Assembly: GCF_039822265.1 (NCBI RefSeq)
Contig: NZ_JBAJEX010000005.1
Location: 62,001 to 126,000, forward strand
Length of the DNA: 64,000 nt
Reading direction: 5' to 3'
Origin: Thiobacter sp. AK1
GTDB taxonomy: Bacteria > Pseudomonadota > Gammaproteobacteria > Burkholderiales > Thiobacteraceae
Below are positions 26,226 through 34,875 of this stretch, in pieces (position 1 is the stretch's first letter; every line of letters begins with the position of its first letter). A program made the position numbers and the translations under genes. The notes under the pieces were generated by a model. It ran no database searches. It was not told the DNA's origin and saw only the letters and a list, made by a program, of their open reading frames with translations.

Positions 26226-26444
26226 TCATTGATAGCGGGTGTGGGCAATGCCGTTTTCGAAACGGGTCCCGGGCTGGAACCCGAACACGCGGTCCAGACC
26301 ACATTCGACGATGAGCCGATCCACCGCAGCCTGACCATGCTCACGCTGTACTTGGGACAGGATGAGCTTGGCGGAATTGCCGTTGTAGAAGCTGCCGAAG
26401 CCGGCCTGCACAAGCAGGAGTTCCCGTGCCCGTTCGAGCGTCAC
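26226..26444 (-). CDS. Small conserved hypothetical protein
   Basis: A 72-residue protein starting at GTG 26444 behind GAGGG at good spacing; the frame upstream overlaps the intergenic DNA after pfp and lacks signals. The sequence (LERARELLLVQAGFGSFYNGNSAKLILSQ in part, then DRLIVECGLDRVFGF) looks like a compact helical domain. I do not recognise it. It sits 56 bp after pfp and 60 bp before hppA, so it belongs to the same transcript and might be a local partner of one of them. Confidence 0.6.
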   Translation of the reverse strand: MTLERARELLLVQAGFGSFYNGNSAKLILSQVQREHGQAAVDRLIVECGLDRVFGFQPGTRFENGIAHTRYQ

Positions 26445-26500
26445 GCAATCCCTCTTTTGGCTTGGGCGCGGCGGCCCCGGAGCCTTGCCGCGCCCGTGAG

Positions 26501-27763
26501 TCAAAGCTGGAAATCGTCCTTGAGCTTCTTCGGTACTGCCACGTTCTTCAGGCGCACGTAGTTGGGCAGACCGTCCTTGTAGGGCGGGTAATCCTCACCC
26601 TTGATGAGCCCGGAAAGATAGGCGCGACATTTGGGCGTAATGCCGAAACCGTCTGCAGTAATGAAGCTACGCGGCATCATTTTTTCTTTGTTGGCCACGT
26701 CCTTGAGCTGCGCCATGCCGATCTTCCACTTGTAAGGCTTATCGGAGACACGCACGATGGTGGGCATCACCGAGTTGTATCCCTTGAGCGCAAACTCCAC
26801 CGCCGCCTTGCCCACCGCGTAGGCCTGGTCCACATCAGTCTTGGAAGCGATGTGGCGCGCGGCCCGCTGCAGGTAATCGGCCACCGCCCAGTGATACTTG
26901 TAACCCAGCGCCTCTTTGATCATGTTCGCCACCACCGGCGCGGCGCCCCCCAGCTGAGCATGACCGAAGGCATCGCGCGTGCCCGCCTCGGCCAGGAACT
27001 TGCCATCGGGGTAATGGCAGCCTTCCGACACCACCACCGTACAATAGCCAAATTTCTCCACCTTTTCCTTGACCGCCGCCAGGAATTTCTCCTGGTTGAA
27101 TTCCACCTCGGGGAACAGGATCACGATGGGAATGTTATGCTCGTTGTCTACGGCCATGCCACCGGCGGCGGCGATCCAGCCCGCATGCCGCCCCATCACT
27201 TCCAGCACGAACACCTTGGTCGAGGTCTTGGCCATGGAAGCCACGTCGAAGCTGGCTTCCCGCGTGGCGATTGCGATGTACTTGGCCACGGACCCGAAAC
27301 CGGGACAGCAATCGGTGATGGGCAGGTCGTTGTCCACGGTCTTGGGCACGTGGATGGCCTTGATGGGATAACCCATCTTCTCGGCGAGCTGAGATACCTT
27401 CCAGCAGGTATCGGCGGAGTCGCCGCCACCGTTATAGAAGAAATAACCGATGTTGTGTGCCTTGAATACTTCGATTAGGCGCTCGTACTCGCGCTTGTTT
27501 TGCTCCAGGCTCTTGAGCTTGTAGCGACAGGAGCCGAAGGCGCCGGCGGGTGCGTAGCGTAGGGCGGCAATGGCCTTGGCGGATTCCTTGCTGGTGTCGA
27601 TGAGATCTTCGGTGAGGGCGCCAATGATGCCGTTGCGTCCGGCATAGACCTTGCCGATCTTGTCCTTGTGCTTGCGGCAGGTCTCGATCACGCCGCAGGC
27701 GGACGCATTGATCACCGCGGTGACGCCGCCGGACTGGGCATAGAACGCATTCATTTTCGCCAT
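26501..27763 (-). CDS. pfp: Pyrophosphate-dependent 6-phosphofructokinase
   Basis: A 420-residue phosphofructokinase that uses PPi to phosphorylate fructose 6-phosphate reversibly. FFYNGGGDSADT near residues 107-118, with Asp where ATP enzymes have Gly, and the Lys of PKTVDND near 139 mark PPi use. MGRHAGW for sugar binding follows. The start MAKMNAFYAQSGG lies behind AAGGAGG. It is cotranscribed with the membrane pyrophosphatase, so glycolytic flux can be matched to PPi supply in the cytoplasm. Confidence 0.95.
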   Translation of the reverse strand: MAKMNAFYAQSGGVTAVINASACGVIETCRKHKDKIGKVYAGRNGIIGALTEDLIDTSKESAKAIAALRYAPAGAFGSCRYKLKSLEQNKREYERLIEVFKAHNIGYFFYNGGGDSADTCWKVSQLAEKMGYPIKAIHVPKTVDNDLPITDCCPGFGSVAKYIAIATREASFDVASMAKTSTKVFVLEVMGRHAGWIAAAGGMAVDNEHNIPIVILFPEVEFNQEKFLAAVKEKVEKFGYCTVVVSEGCHYPDGKFLAEAGTRDAFGHAQLGGAAPVVANMIKEALGYKYHWAVADYLQRAARHIASKTDVDQAYAVGKAAVEFALKGYNSVMPTIVRVSDKPYKWKIGMAQLKDVANKEKMMPRSFITADGFGITPKCRAYLSGLIKGEDYPPYKDGLPNYVRLKNVAVPKKLKDDFQL

Positions 27764-27793
27764 GGTTGCCTCCTTGCTCTTTTCATGGAATGT

Positions 27794-28135
27794 TCAAAAG
27801 CCGGCGCGCTGGGCTTCATGGTCGGCCTGCACTCGTAGCAGCGTCAGCGCGCAATCGAGAATGTCGTCATACTCAGCGCGGCCGGTGCCATACTGTTCGC
27901 GCACCGAGTAGAAGAACTGGTTGCGGTAGCGGCCCTCGCCCACCTTGAAAATCACGAACTGGCAACCCCGCTCGGCCCAGTACAGGCACGGCACCTCGGT
28001 GAGCTCCCGGTCGTCCGGATACATGCGGATCTCGGCGTCGGCCACCTCGACGGCGACTTCCTTGCCGTAGCGCTCACGCACGGTCTGTTTCACCACCTCC
28101 AGCTCGGTGGGGGTGAAATCCGGAATCTTGCTCAT
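27794..28135 (-). CDS. Conserved hypothetical protein
   Basis: A 113-residue acidic soluble protein between adk and pfp. It starts MSKIPDFTPTELEVVKQTVR and contains PCLYWAERGCQFVIFKVGEG near residues 49-68 with two cysteines, then YRNQFFYSVREQYGTGRAEY. I recall similar ORFs beside pfp or adk in related bacteria but know of no function. The gaps to both neighbours (14 and 30 bp) imply a shared transcript. Confidence 0.72.
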   Translation of the reverse strand: MSKIPDFTPTELEVVKQTVRERYGKEVAVEVADAEIRMYPDDRELTEVPCLYWAERGCQFVIFKVGEGRYRNQFFYSVREQYGTGRAEYDDILDCALTLLRVQADHEAQRAGF

Positions 28136-28149
28136 GGATCGCTAAATGC

Positions 28150-28950
<801 letters not shown>

Positions 28951-29039
28951 TCATACCACCACGCTGTCAGGGTGTTTCCACGCGGAATTGAGGCCCGCGC
29001 AAAATGTTTTTATCCCTTTATAAGCCGCATCGACACGCC

Positions 29040-29801
29040 TCAGGTCTGGAACTGGGCGCGTACCCAGGCGAGATCTTCGGGCGTATCCACCCCCCTGGCT
29101 GGGGCATGGGCGGTGATGGCCACGGCGATGCGGTGGCCGTGCCAGAGCGCACGCAGTTGTTCCAAGGCTTCGAACTGCTCGATGGGTGCTGGGGTCAGAC
29201 CCGTGTAGAGGCGCAAAAAACCGGCCCAATAGGCGTATAGACCAATGTGGCGATACGCCGGCATCTCCGTCGGCAGGCGCGAGGGCATGGAAAGGAAGGC
29301 ATCGCGCCCATAGGGAATGGGCGCACGCGAGAAATAGAGGGCAAACCCCGCGCGGTCCAGTACGACCTTCACCACGTTGGGGTTGAACATGCTGGCGAGG
29401 TCGTGGAAGGGATGGCAGGCGGTGGCCATGGCCGCGCTGGTATGGGTCGCCAGCTCGTGTGCAACTTCCCGGATGAGTTCGGGTGCGATCAGCGGTTCAT
29501 CCCCCTGCACGTTGACGACAATGGTGTCGTCCGCCCAGCCCAGACGCATCGCCACTTCCGCGATACGGTCGGTGCCGGAGGCGTGTGCCGCCGAGGTGAG
29601 CAGCACTGGGTATCCCGCAGCCTCCACCGCCCGCGCCACCTCCTCGTGGTCAGTGGCCACCCACACCTCTTCTGCGCCCGCGCCCAGCGCCTGCTCCACC
29701 ACGCGCACTACCATGGGCTTGCCGGCGATGTCGGCCAGGGGCTTGCCTGGTAGCCGGGTGGAGTCGTGACGGGCGGGGATGACGATCTTGAAAGGCGTCA
29801 T
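29040..29801 (-). CDS. kdsB: CMP-KDO synthetase (3-deoxy-manno-octulosonate cytidylyltransferase)
   Basis: A 253-residue cytidylyltransferase that activates KDO for the inner core of lipopolysaccharide. The N-terminal [19 protein letters not shown] (residues 4-22) is the nucleotide-binding motif; [19 protein letters not shown] (near 97-106) and [10 protein letters not shown] follow. Cytoplasmic. It follows ycaR by 15 bp and is part of the exbB-exbD-lpxK-ycaR-kdsB row. Confidence 0.97.
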   Translation of the reverse strand: MTPFKIVIPARHDSTRLPGKPLADIAGKPMVVRVVEQALGAGAEEVWVATDHEEVARAVEAAGYPVLLTSAAHASGTDRIAEVAMRLGWADDTIVVNVQGDEPLIAPELIREVAHELATHTSAAMATACHPFHDLASMFNPNVVKVVLDRAGFALYFSRAPIPYGRDAFLSMPSRLPTEMPAYRHIGLYAYWAGFLRLYTGLTPAPIEQFEALEQLRALWHGHRIAVAITAHAPARGVDTPEDLAWVRAQFQT

Positions 29802-29816
29802 GGATCGCGCAAGGCC

Positions 29817-30002
29817 TCAGGCCTCCACTTCCTCTTCGGGTGGAAGGGAACGGGCTTCTTCCTCCAGCATCACGGGAATGTCGTCGCGAATGGGAAACGC
29901 GAGCCGGTCGGCGCGGCAGACGAGTTCCTGTGCCTGGCGCCGATAGACCAGCGGCCCCTTGCACAAGGGGCAGACGAGAATTTCAAGCAGTTTCAGATCC
30001 AT
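29817..30002 (-). CDS. ycaR: Trm112/YcaR family zinc-ribbon-like protein
   Basis: A 61-residue protein, [20 protein letters not shown], with one CPLC pair and then [20 protein letters not shown], the standard YcaR/Trm112 pattern. It is usually found between lpxK and kdsB, as here. The molecular role in bacteria is not established. Its first 20 bases overlap the end of lpxK in another frame. Confidence 0.92.
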   Translation of the reverse strand: MDLKLLEILVCPLCKGPLVYRRQAQELVCRADRLAFPIRDDIPVMLEEEARSLPPEEEVEA

Positions 30003-31020
30003 GGTGTATCCTGAGTTTATCGAGGAGGTGGGGCAAAAGCCGCGGGTCCAGCTCGGCGCACACAGGCAGCACCCAGACCTCATCCCCCGCAAAACCGGCG
30101 CATTTCACCGCGTCCTTTTCCGTCATGACGATGGGACGTCCGGCCGCTTCCTCCAGATCGGCCGGCGTGAAGCGGTGATGGTCGGGCAGCGGCCGTGGCA
30201 GAATGGCAAGCCCCAGGTTACGCAAATGCTCGAAGAAGCGCTCCGGATGACCGATGCCCGCCATGGCCACCAGGGTCTGACCGGCGAACACTTCGGGCCG
30301 CGCCTTGAGCGCCGGGTTACGCAGATTGTAGAGCACTTCTCCCATGAGACGCATGGTGAATTCGTGCCGCTTGAGCGGCGCGCCCGGCAGCCAGCCGTTG
30401 ATCACCACCGCATCCACCGTTTGCAGGCGCCAGGTGGGTTCGCGCAACGGCCCCGCGGGCAGGAGCTGCCCATTGCCAAACCAGCGCTGGGCATCCACCA
30501 CGACGATTTCCACATCTCGTGCCAGGGCGTAGTGCTGCAGTCCGTCATCGCTGATGATGAGGTCCACCTCGGGATGCTGAGCGAGCAGGGCCTGGGCGGT
30601 CTGCACGCGCGCCCGGCCCACCCACACCGGGCACCCGCTTGCTCGGGCGAGCAGCACCGGCTCGTCACCTACTTGCAGCGGGTCAGACTGGGGTGAGACG
30701 GCACGGGGCAGGCCTACCACACCGCCATAGCCGCGACTGACGATGCCCGGGTGATAGCCCGCCTCCCGCAAGCGTCGGGCCAAGGCGATCACGAGGGGCG
30801 TCTTGCCGGTGCCACCCACGGCGATGTTGCCCACCACCAGCACCGGCACCGATAGCCGGGTCACTGTTAGCCAACCTAACCGATAGAGGCTGCGCCGCAG
30901 GGCCGCAGCCAGTCCGAACAGGGCGGCGAGCGGCAACAGCAGAGCATGCCAAGTCGTAAAGCGCGCCCACTGGCTTTGCAACCAGCAGCTCAGGAACTCG
31001 CGAAAAGACGTGGAAGCCAT
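29983..31020 (-). CDS. lpxK: Tetraacyldisaccharide 4'-kinase LpxK
   Basis: A 345-residue inner-membrane-associated kinase that adds the 4'-phosphate to the lipid A disaccharide. It has an N-terminal hydrophobic helix (about 25-42), the P-loop [14 protein letters not shown] near 62-75, SRGYGG near 94-99, ISDDGLQHY near 155-163 and HHRFTPADL. The length fits the family. It follows exbD by 42 bp and overlaps ycaR by 20 bases. Confidence 0.96.
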   Translation of the reverse strand: MASTSFREFLSCWLQSQWARFTTWHALLLPLAALFGLAAALRRSLYRLGWLTVTRLSVPVLVVGNIAVGGTGKTPLVIALARRLREAGYHPGIVSRGYGGVVGLPRAVSPQSDPLQVGDEPVLLARASGCPVWVGRARVQTAQALLAQHPEVDLIISDDGLQHYALARDVEIVVVDAQRWFGNGQLLPAGPLREPTWRLQTVDAVVINGWLPGAPLKRHEFTMRLMGEVLYNLRNPALKARPEVFAGQTLVAMAGIGHPERFFEHLRNLGLAILPRPLPDHHRFTPADLEEAAGRPIVMTEKDAVKCAGFAGDEVWVLPVCAELDPRLLPHLLDKLRIHHGSETA

Positions 31021-31062
31021 GGAACGCAGTGGGCCGACACCCAGGCGGGTGCAGGTGGGCGT

Positions 31063-31482
31063 TCAGTGCCGCCCCGCCTGAGTGGCGAAAGTCAGGCGGG
31101 CGAAGCCAGCCAGGCGGGCGGCTTCCATGACGTTGATCACAGACTGGTGGGTGGCCTGGGCATCGGCACTGATGACGATCATGGGATCGCTTTGGTCGCC
31201 CGCTGCCTGTTTGAGCGCCACGCTCAGCGCTTCCGGCCCCTTGCCCACGAAAGGCTTGCCGTTCACCAGATAGCGGCCCTGCGCATCCACCGCCACATTG
31301 ATGGGGGCAGGCTGCTGCACGGGTTTTTCCGCCTCGGCGGTGGGCAGGGTGATTTGCAGTTGGGCGATCTGGGAGAAGGTGGTGGTCACCGCGAGGAAGA
31401 TCACGATCACCAGCAGCACGTCGATCATGGGGATCAGGTTGATCTCCACGTTCTCGCGCTCGCGGCCGCGCCGGAAATCCAT
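31063..31482 (-). CDS. exbD: ExbD/TolR family proton-channel subunit
   Basis: A 139-residue protein with a short cytoplasmic start (RGRERENVEINLIPMIDVLL), one membrane helix with the proton-carrying Asp21 and a periplasmic domain. NLIPMIDVLLVIVIF is the family core. With ExbB it forms the proton-driven motor that energises TonB-type transport. The neighbourhood with lpxK and kdsB is a common betaproteobacterial order. No tonB is in the window. Confidence 0.93.
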   Translation of the reverse strand: MDFRRGRERENVEINLIPMIDVLLVIVIFLAVTTTFSQIAQLQITLPTAEAEKPVQQPAPINVAVDAQGRYLVNGKPFVGKGPEALSVALKQAAGDQSDPMIVISADAQATHQSVINVMEAARLAGFARLTFATQAGRH

Positions 31483-31489
31483 GGCTGCC

Positions 31490-32095
31490 TCAGCGCCGCT
31501 CGCCGTGGAGCACTTCCACGAGCTTGATGGCCTGCTGTTCCATTTCCACGATCAGGGCGTCGATCTTGGCCCGGAAATGGCGGAAGAAAATCAGGCTGGG
31601 AATGGCCACCAACAATCCCGTGGCGGTGTTGTAGAGCGCGATGGAAATGCCATGACCCAGCTGCGCGGGATCAGTGCCCGCGGCCTTGAGGGCGGCGAAG
31701 ATTTCCACCATGCCGATCACCGTTCCAAACAGACCCCACAAGGGCGCCGCGGTGGCGATGGTACCCAGCGTGGTCAGGAAGCGCTCCAACTCATGAGCCA
31801 CTGCGCGCCCTTCCTCTTCCACCGCCTCCTTCATGACTTCACGCGAGCTGTTGGCATTGCGCAGGGCGGCGGCGAACACCCGACCCAGCGGTGCACCCCG
31901 GGCGAGCCGCTCCAGCAGCTCGGGCGTAACGCCCTTTTGCCTAAGCTCCTGCAGCACCTGCGGCAGCAGGTTTTTCGGCGCGATGACCGAGCTGCGCAGC
32001 GTCCACAGTCGTTCGCCAATGATGCCCAGGGAAACGATGGAAGCAAAAATGAGCGGCCAAATGGGCCAACCTGCCTGTTCGATGATGCTGAGCAC
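31490..32095 (-). CDS. exbB: ExbB/TolQ/MotA family proton-channel subunit
   Basis: A 201-residue membrane protein with a first helix (GWPIWPLIFASIVSLGIIGE, residues 8-27) and two more in the second half (around TIATAAPLWGLFGTVIGMVE and GISIALYNTATGLLVAIPSL). These are the conserved MotA_ExbB segments. The frame runs far upstream, but the GTG at 32095 follows GGGAGGAG at ideal spacing and gives the family length. It precedes exbD by 7 bp. Confidence 0.92.
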   Translation of the reverse strand: MLSIIEQAGWPIWPLIFASIVSLGIIGERLWTLRSSVIAPKNLLPQVLQELRQKGVTPELLERLARGAPLGRVFAAALRNANSSREVMKEAVEEEGRAVAHELERFLTTLGTIATAAPLWGLFGTVIGMVEIFAALKAAGTDPAQLGHGISIALYNTATGLLVAIPSLIFFRHFRAKIDALIVEMEQQAIKLVEVLHGERR

Positions 32096-32120
32096 CCGCT
32101 CCTCCCGACAAATGGGCGTA

Positions 32121-32149
32121 ACTTTAGCCTGCCCCCCTGGGATGGGCAA
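32121..32149 (-). promoter_or_regulatory. Predicted exbB promoter
   Basis: Minus strand TTGCCC (32144-32149), 17-bp spacer, TAAAGT (32121-32126). It would start transcription about 20 nt before the exbB GTG, independently of the promoter at 32289-32317. Confidence 0.45.
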
Positions 32150-32178
32150 GTGCGACAAAGCGTCGCGCCGCCCGGCGC

Positions 32179-32210
32179 AAAAAAATCCCCAGGCGGATGG
32201 CGACCTGGGG
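32179..32210 (-). terminator. Strong terminator upstream of exbB
   Basis: CCCCAGG and CCTGGGG (32187-32193, 32204-32210) pair around a 10-base loop, followed on the minus strand by AT and seven T. No protein gene on that strand lies upstream of it before 32580, so it must end another transcript. Confidence 0.85.
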
Positions 32211-32282
32211 CAAAGCGGAGCAGAAACAGTGACACGATTCGTGCGCCACCACGGCGGCTCCCCCGCGCGATGCTGGACGCGA
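32179..32282 (-). ncRNA. Candidate small RNA or leader RNA (~104 nt)
   Basis: The interval lies between a near-consensus promoter (32289-32317) and a strong terminator (32179-32210), both on the minus strand, with no credible protein. The predicted RNA contains GCCGCC-GT-GGTGGC and CACGA-A-TCGTG hairpins before the terminator stem. A short GTG-initiated peptide frame starts at about 32251 but has no stop before the terminator. It could be a free sRNA or an attenuated leader of exbB; the separate exbB promoter favours the first. No known RNA family was recognised. Confidence 0.55.
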
Positions 32283-32288
32283 CGCTTA

Positions 32289-32317
32289 ACTATAAAACCT
32301 CTCGTCATATATGTCAA
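32289..32317 (-). promoter_or_regulatory. Near-consensus sigma70 promoter
   Basis: Minus strand TTGACA (32312-32317), 17-bp spacer, TATAGT (32289-32294). This is the best match to the sigma70 consensus I noticed in the window. The predicted start is near 32282. Confidence 0.82.
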
Positions 32318-32365
32318 TGACATAGCCGCTCGGGCAAAGCCCGCGCCGGCAAAGGGATTGGGGCC

Positions 32366-32564
32366 TTGTCCACAATCCCTGTGGATAAGCATGTGGAAAA
32401 CGCGTGGGAAGACATGCTAAGTGCCCCAAGCAGGCGGCAATTTCGTCTGCGCCAGTTTTTTGTGCGGAAAAAAACACACGTCCTATCAATTGGATAGCGC
32501 GACATGCCAGGCTTGGCGGCGATTAGTGAGCAAACGCTCGCGCCCTGACGGCGCGTGTGGATAG
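32366..32564. other. Cluster of DnaA-box-like sites before xseA
   Basis: Four nonamers resemble the DnaA box (TTATCCACA): TTGTCCACA (32366-32374), TGTGGATAA, a perfect box in reverse (32380-32388), TGTGGAAAA (32392-32400) and TGTGGATAG (32556-32564). The first three lie within 35 bp. No dnaA, dnaN or AT-rich unwinding stretch is near, so an origin is unlikely; DnaA-controlled transcription or titration is possible. With the RNA candidate this accounts for the 32096-32580 gap. Confidence 0.45.
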
Positions 32565-32580
32565 GTGATAGACTGCGCGC

Positions 32581-33942
32581 ATGTTGTCAAGCCCTTTTCC
32601 GCCCCCCCAAGACCAGGCCATTCCCGTCTCCGAACTCAACCGCCGCACTCGCGCGCTGCTGGAAAACAGCTTCCCGCCCCTGTGGGTAAGCGGCGAGATC
32701 TCCAACCTGACGCGCCATGGCTCCGGCCATTGGTATTTCTCCCTCAAGGACGACAAGGCCCAGGTGCGCTGCGTTATGTTCCGCCATCGCAACCAGTATC
32801 TGGACTTCGAAGTGCGCGAGGGCATGCAGGTCGAGGCGCGCGCCATCGTCACCCTCTACGAGCCGCGCGGGGATTTTCAGCTAAACGTGGAAACCCTGCG
32901 CCCGGGTGGGCTGGGCGCCCTCTACGAGGCCTTCGCGCGGCTGAAGGCGCGGCTGGAAGCAGAAGGCTTGTTCGTGCCAGAGCGCAAGCGACCGTTGCCA
33001 AGCTTCCCGCGCGCGGTCGGCATCATCACCTCGCGCGAAGCGGCGGCCTTACGGGACGTGCTTACCACTCTGCGCCGACGCATGCCGAGCCTGCCCGTGG
33101 TCATCTATCCCACGCCGGTCCAAGGCCGCGGCGCCGCCGCACGCATCGCCGAGGCGATCGGTATCGCCAACCAGCGCGGTGAGTGCGACGTCCTGATCCT
33201 CTGCAGGGGCGGTGGCAGCATTGAGGATCTCTGGGAATTCAACGAGGAGATCGTGGCGCGCGCCATCGTGGCAAGCCACATTCCCATCGTCTGCGGGGTG
33301 GGACACGAGACCGACTTCACCATCGCCGATTTCGCCGCCGACGTGCGCGCCCCCACCCCCACTGCGGCGGCGGAACTTGCAAGCCCCAACCGCGTAGAGC
33401 TCGCCCACAAGCTCGATCGCTTCGCCGCCCGTCTTGCGCGCGACATGCAGCGCACGCTCGAGACACGCATGCAGCATCTGGACCATCTCGCTAAGCGCCT
33501 GCGCCATCCCGGCGAGCGTTTGCGCCAGCAGGCAGATGAACTCGCGCACTGGCGGCAGCGCCTGGGCCAGGCCGTGCAGGGGCAACTCGCGCGCAGGCGC
33601 TGGCAGCTCGCCCACCTCGCCGCCCGTCTCGCTGCCGCCCGTCCCGATCTCGCGCGCAGGCGGCAAGGTCTCGACCATCTCGGGACACGGCTTACCCGAG
33701 CGACGGCACAGAGCCTTGCGCACTGGCGCCAGCGGCTGGCAAGCCTTGAGGCACACCTCGGCCATCTCAATCCTCGGGCGGTGCTCAACCGGGGCTATAG
33801 CATCGTGCGCAACGAGGCAGGTGAGATCGTGACTCGGGCCAGCCAGCTGCAGATGGGCGAGACGGTGGCCCTCACCTTCGCCGTGGGCGGTGCCGACGCG
33901 CGTGTGCTCGACACGCATGCGCCTACTCCAGAAACCGGTTGA
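32581..33942 (+). CDS. xseA: Exodeoxyribonuclease VII large subunit
   Basis: A 453-residue nuclease subunit acting on single-stranded DNA. An N-terminal OB-fold ([20 protein letters not shown] near 34-53, then [13 protein letters not shown]) is followed by the catalytic region ([28 protein letters not shown] near 208-223, [17 protein letters not shown] near 238-254) and a long arginine-rich coiled coil, ending [10 protein letters not shown]. It ends tail to tail with miaA, overlapping by 20 bases. No xseB is visible. Confidence 0.97.
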   Translation: MLSSPFPPPQDQAIPVSELNRRTRALLENSFPPLWVSGEISNLTRHGSGHWYFSLKDDKAQVRCVMFRHRNQYLDFEVREGMQVEARAIVTLYEPRGDFQLNVETLRPGGLGALYEAFARLKARLEAEGLFVPERKRPLPSFPRAVGIITSREAAALRDVLTTLRRRMPSLPVVIYPTPVQGRGAAARIAEAIGIANQRGECDVLILCRGGGSIEDLWEFNEEIVARAIVASHIPIVCGVGHETDFTIADFAADVRAPTPTAAAELASPNRVELAHKLDRFAARLARDMQRTLETRMQHLDHLAKRLRHPGERLRQQADELAHWRQRLGQAVQGQLARRRWQLAHLAARLAAARPDLARRRQGLDHLGTRLTRATAQSLAHWRQRLASLEAHLGHLNPRAVLNRGYSIVRNEAGEIVTRASQLQMGETVALTFAVGGADARVLDTHAPTPETG

Positions 33943-34867
33943 TGGCTTGGTCAAGGCGCGTTGCGAGTGTGGGGTCGAAGCAATCGAACACGACCGCATC
34001 GCTCATGGCGCGTAACCAGGTGAGCTGACGTTTGGCGAGCTGGCGTGTGGCATAAATGCCCCGCGCGGGCAGCTCACTCAGGGGCAATTCCCCCTCCAGA
34101 TATTGCCAGACCTGCCGGTAACCGACACAGCGCATGGAAGGCAGCTGCGGCCCGAGCGCGTAGCGCGTCCGCAGCCAGAGCACTTCCTCGATCAACCCTT
34201 TGCGCAGCATGCCCACGAAGCGCTCGGCAATGCGCCGGTGTAGCACGGCACGGTCCCCTGGCACGATGGCAATGGGCAGCACGCGATAGGGAAACGCCTC
34301 CTCTTGGCGCCGCTTGATCTGGACGGAATAGGGCTCACCTGTGAGACGGATCACCTCCAGCGCACGCTGGATGCGTTGGGCATCGGTGGGGGCAAGCCGC
34401 GCCGCGGTCTGGGGATCCAGTCGCGCAAGTTCTGCATGCAGGGCCGGCCAGCCCGCCTCCCGCCCCCAGGCCTCGATCTCGGCACGAAGCACAGGATGAG
34501 CCGACGGCAAATCGCTCAATCCTTCGCGTAGGGCCTTGAAATAGAGCATGGTGCCGCCGGTGAGCAAGGGCACCTTGCCGCGTGCGCTGATGTCCGCCAT
34601 GAGTTTGAGCGCATCGGTACGAAACTGGGCAGCGGAATAGGCCTTTGTCGGCTCGATGACATCGATCAAGTGATGGGGCGCAATGCGCAGGGTTTCCGCA
34701 TCCGGCTTGGCGGTGCCGATATTCATGTGGCGGTACACCAGCGCCGAGTCAACGCTGATGATTTCCAGCGGCAGCCGCTGCACCAATTCCACCGCCATGT
34801 CGGTCTTGCCGCTGGCGGTGGGACCCATGAGAAAAATCGCGGGTGGGAGCACGTCTTCCTTTCCCAT
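33923..34867 (-). CDS. miaA: tRNA dimethylallyltransferase MiaA
   Basis: A 314-residue enzyme that prenylates A37 of tRNAs reading UNN codons. The P-loop [17 protein letters not shown] (residues 13-29), [16 protein letters not shown] near 40-55, and [19 protein letters not shown] match the family. The open frame extends 28 codons further upstream into mutL; the ATG at 34867 leaves an 8-bp gap after mutL and fits the family start. The order mutL-miaA is conserved in proteobacteria. Confidence 0.97.
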   Translation of the reverse strand: MGKEDVLPPAIFLMGPTASGKTDMAVELVQRLPLEIISVDSALVYRHMNIGTAKPDAETLRIAPHHLIDVIEPTKAYSAAQFRTDALKLMADISARGKVPLLTGGTMLYFKALREGLSDLPSAHPVLRAEIEAWGREAGWPALHAELARLDPQTAARLAPTDAQRIQRALEVIRLTGEPYSVQIKRRQEEAFPYRVLPIAIVPGDRAVLHRRIAERFVGMLRKGLIEEVLWLRTRYALGPQLPSMRCVGYRQVWQYLEGELPLSELPARGIYATRQLAKRQLTWLRAMSDAVVFDCFDPTLATRLDQAINRFLE

Positions 34868-34875
34868 GGGCTGGT

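Noticed and set aside
32380-32400. Chromosomal replication origin
   Set aside because: There are several DnaA-like boxes but no dnaA, dnaN, gidA or parAB nearby and no AT-rich unwinding region.
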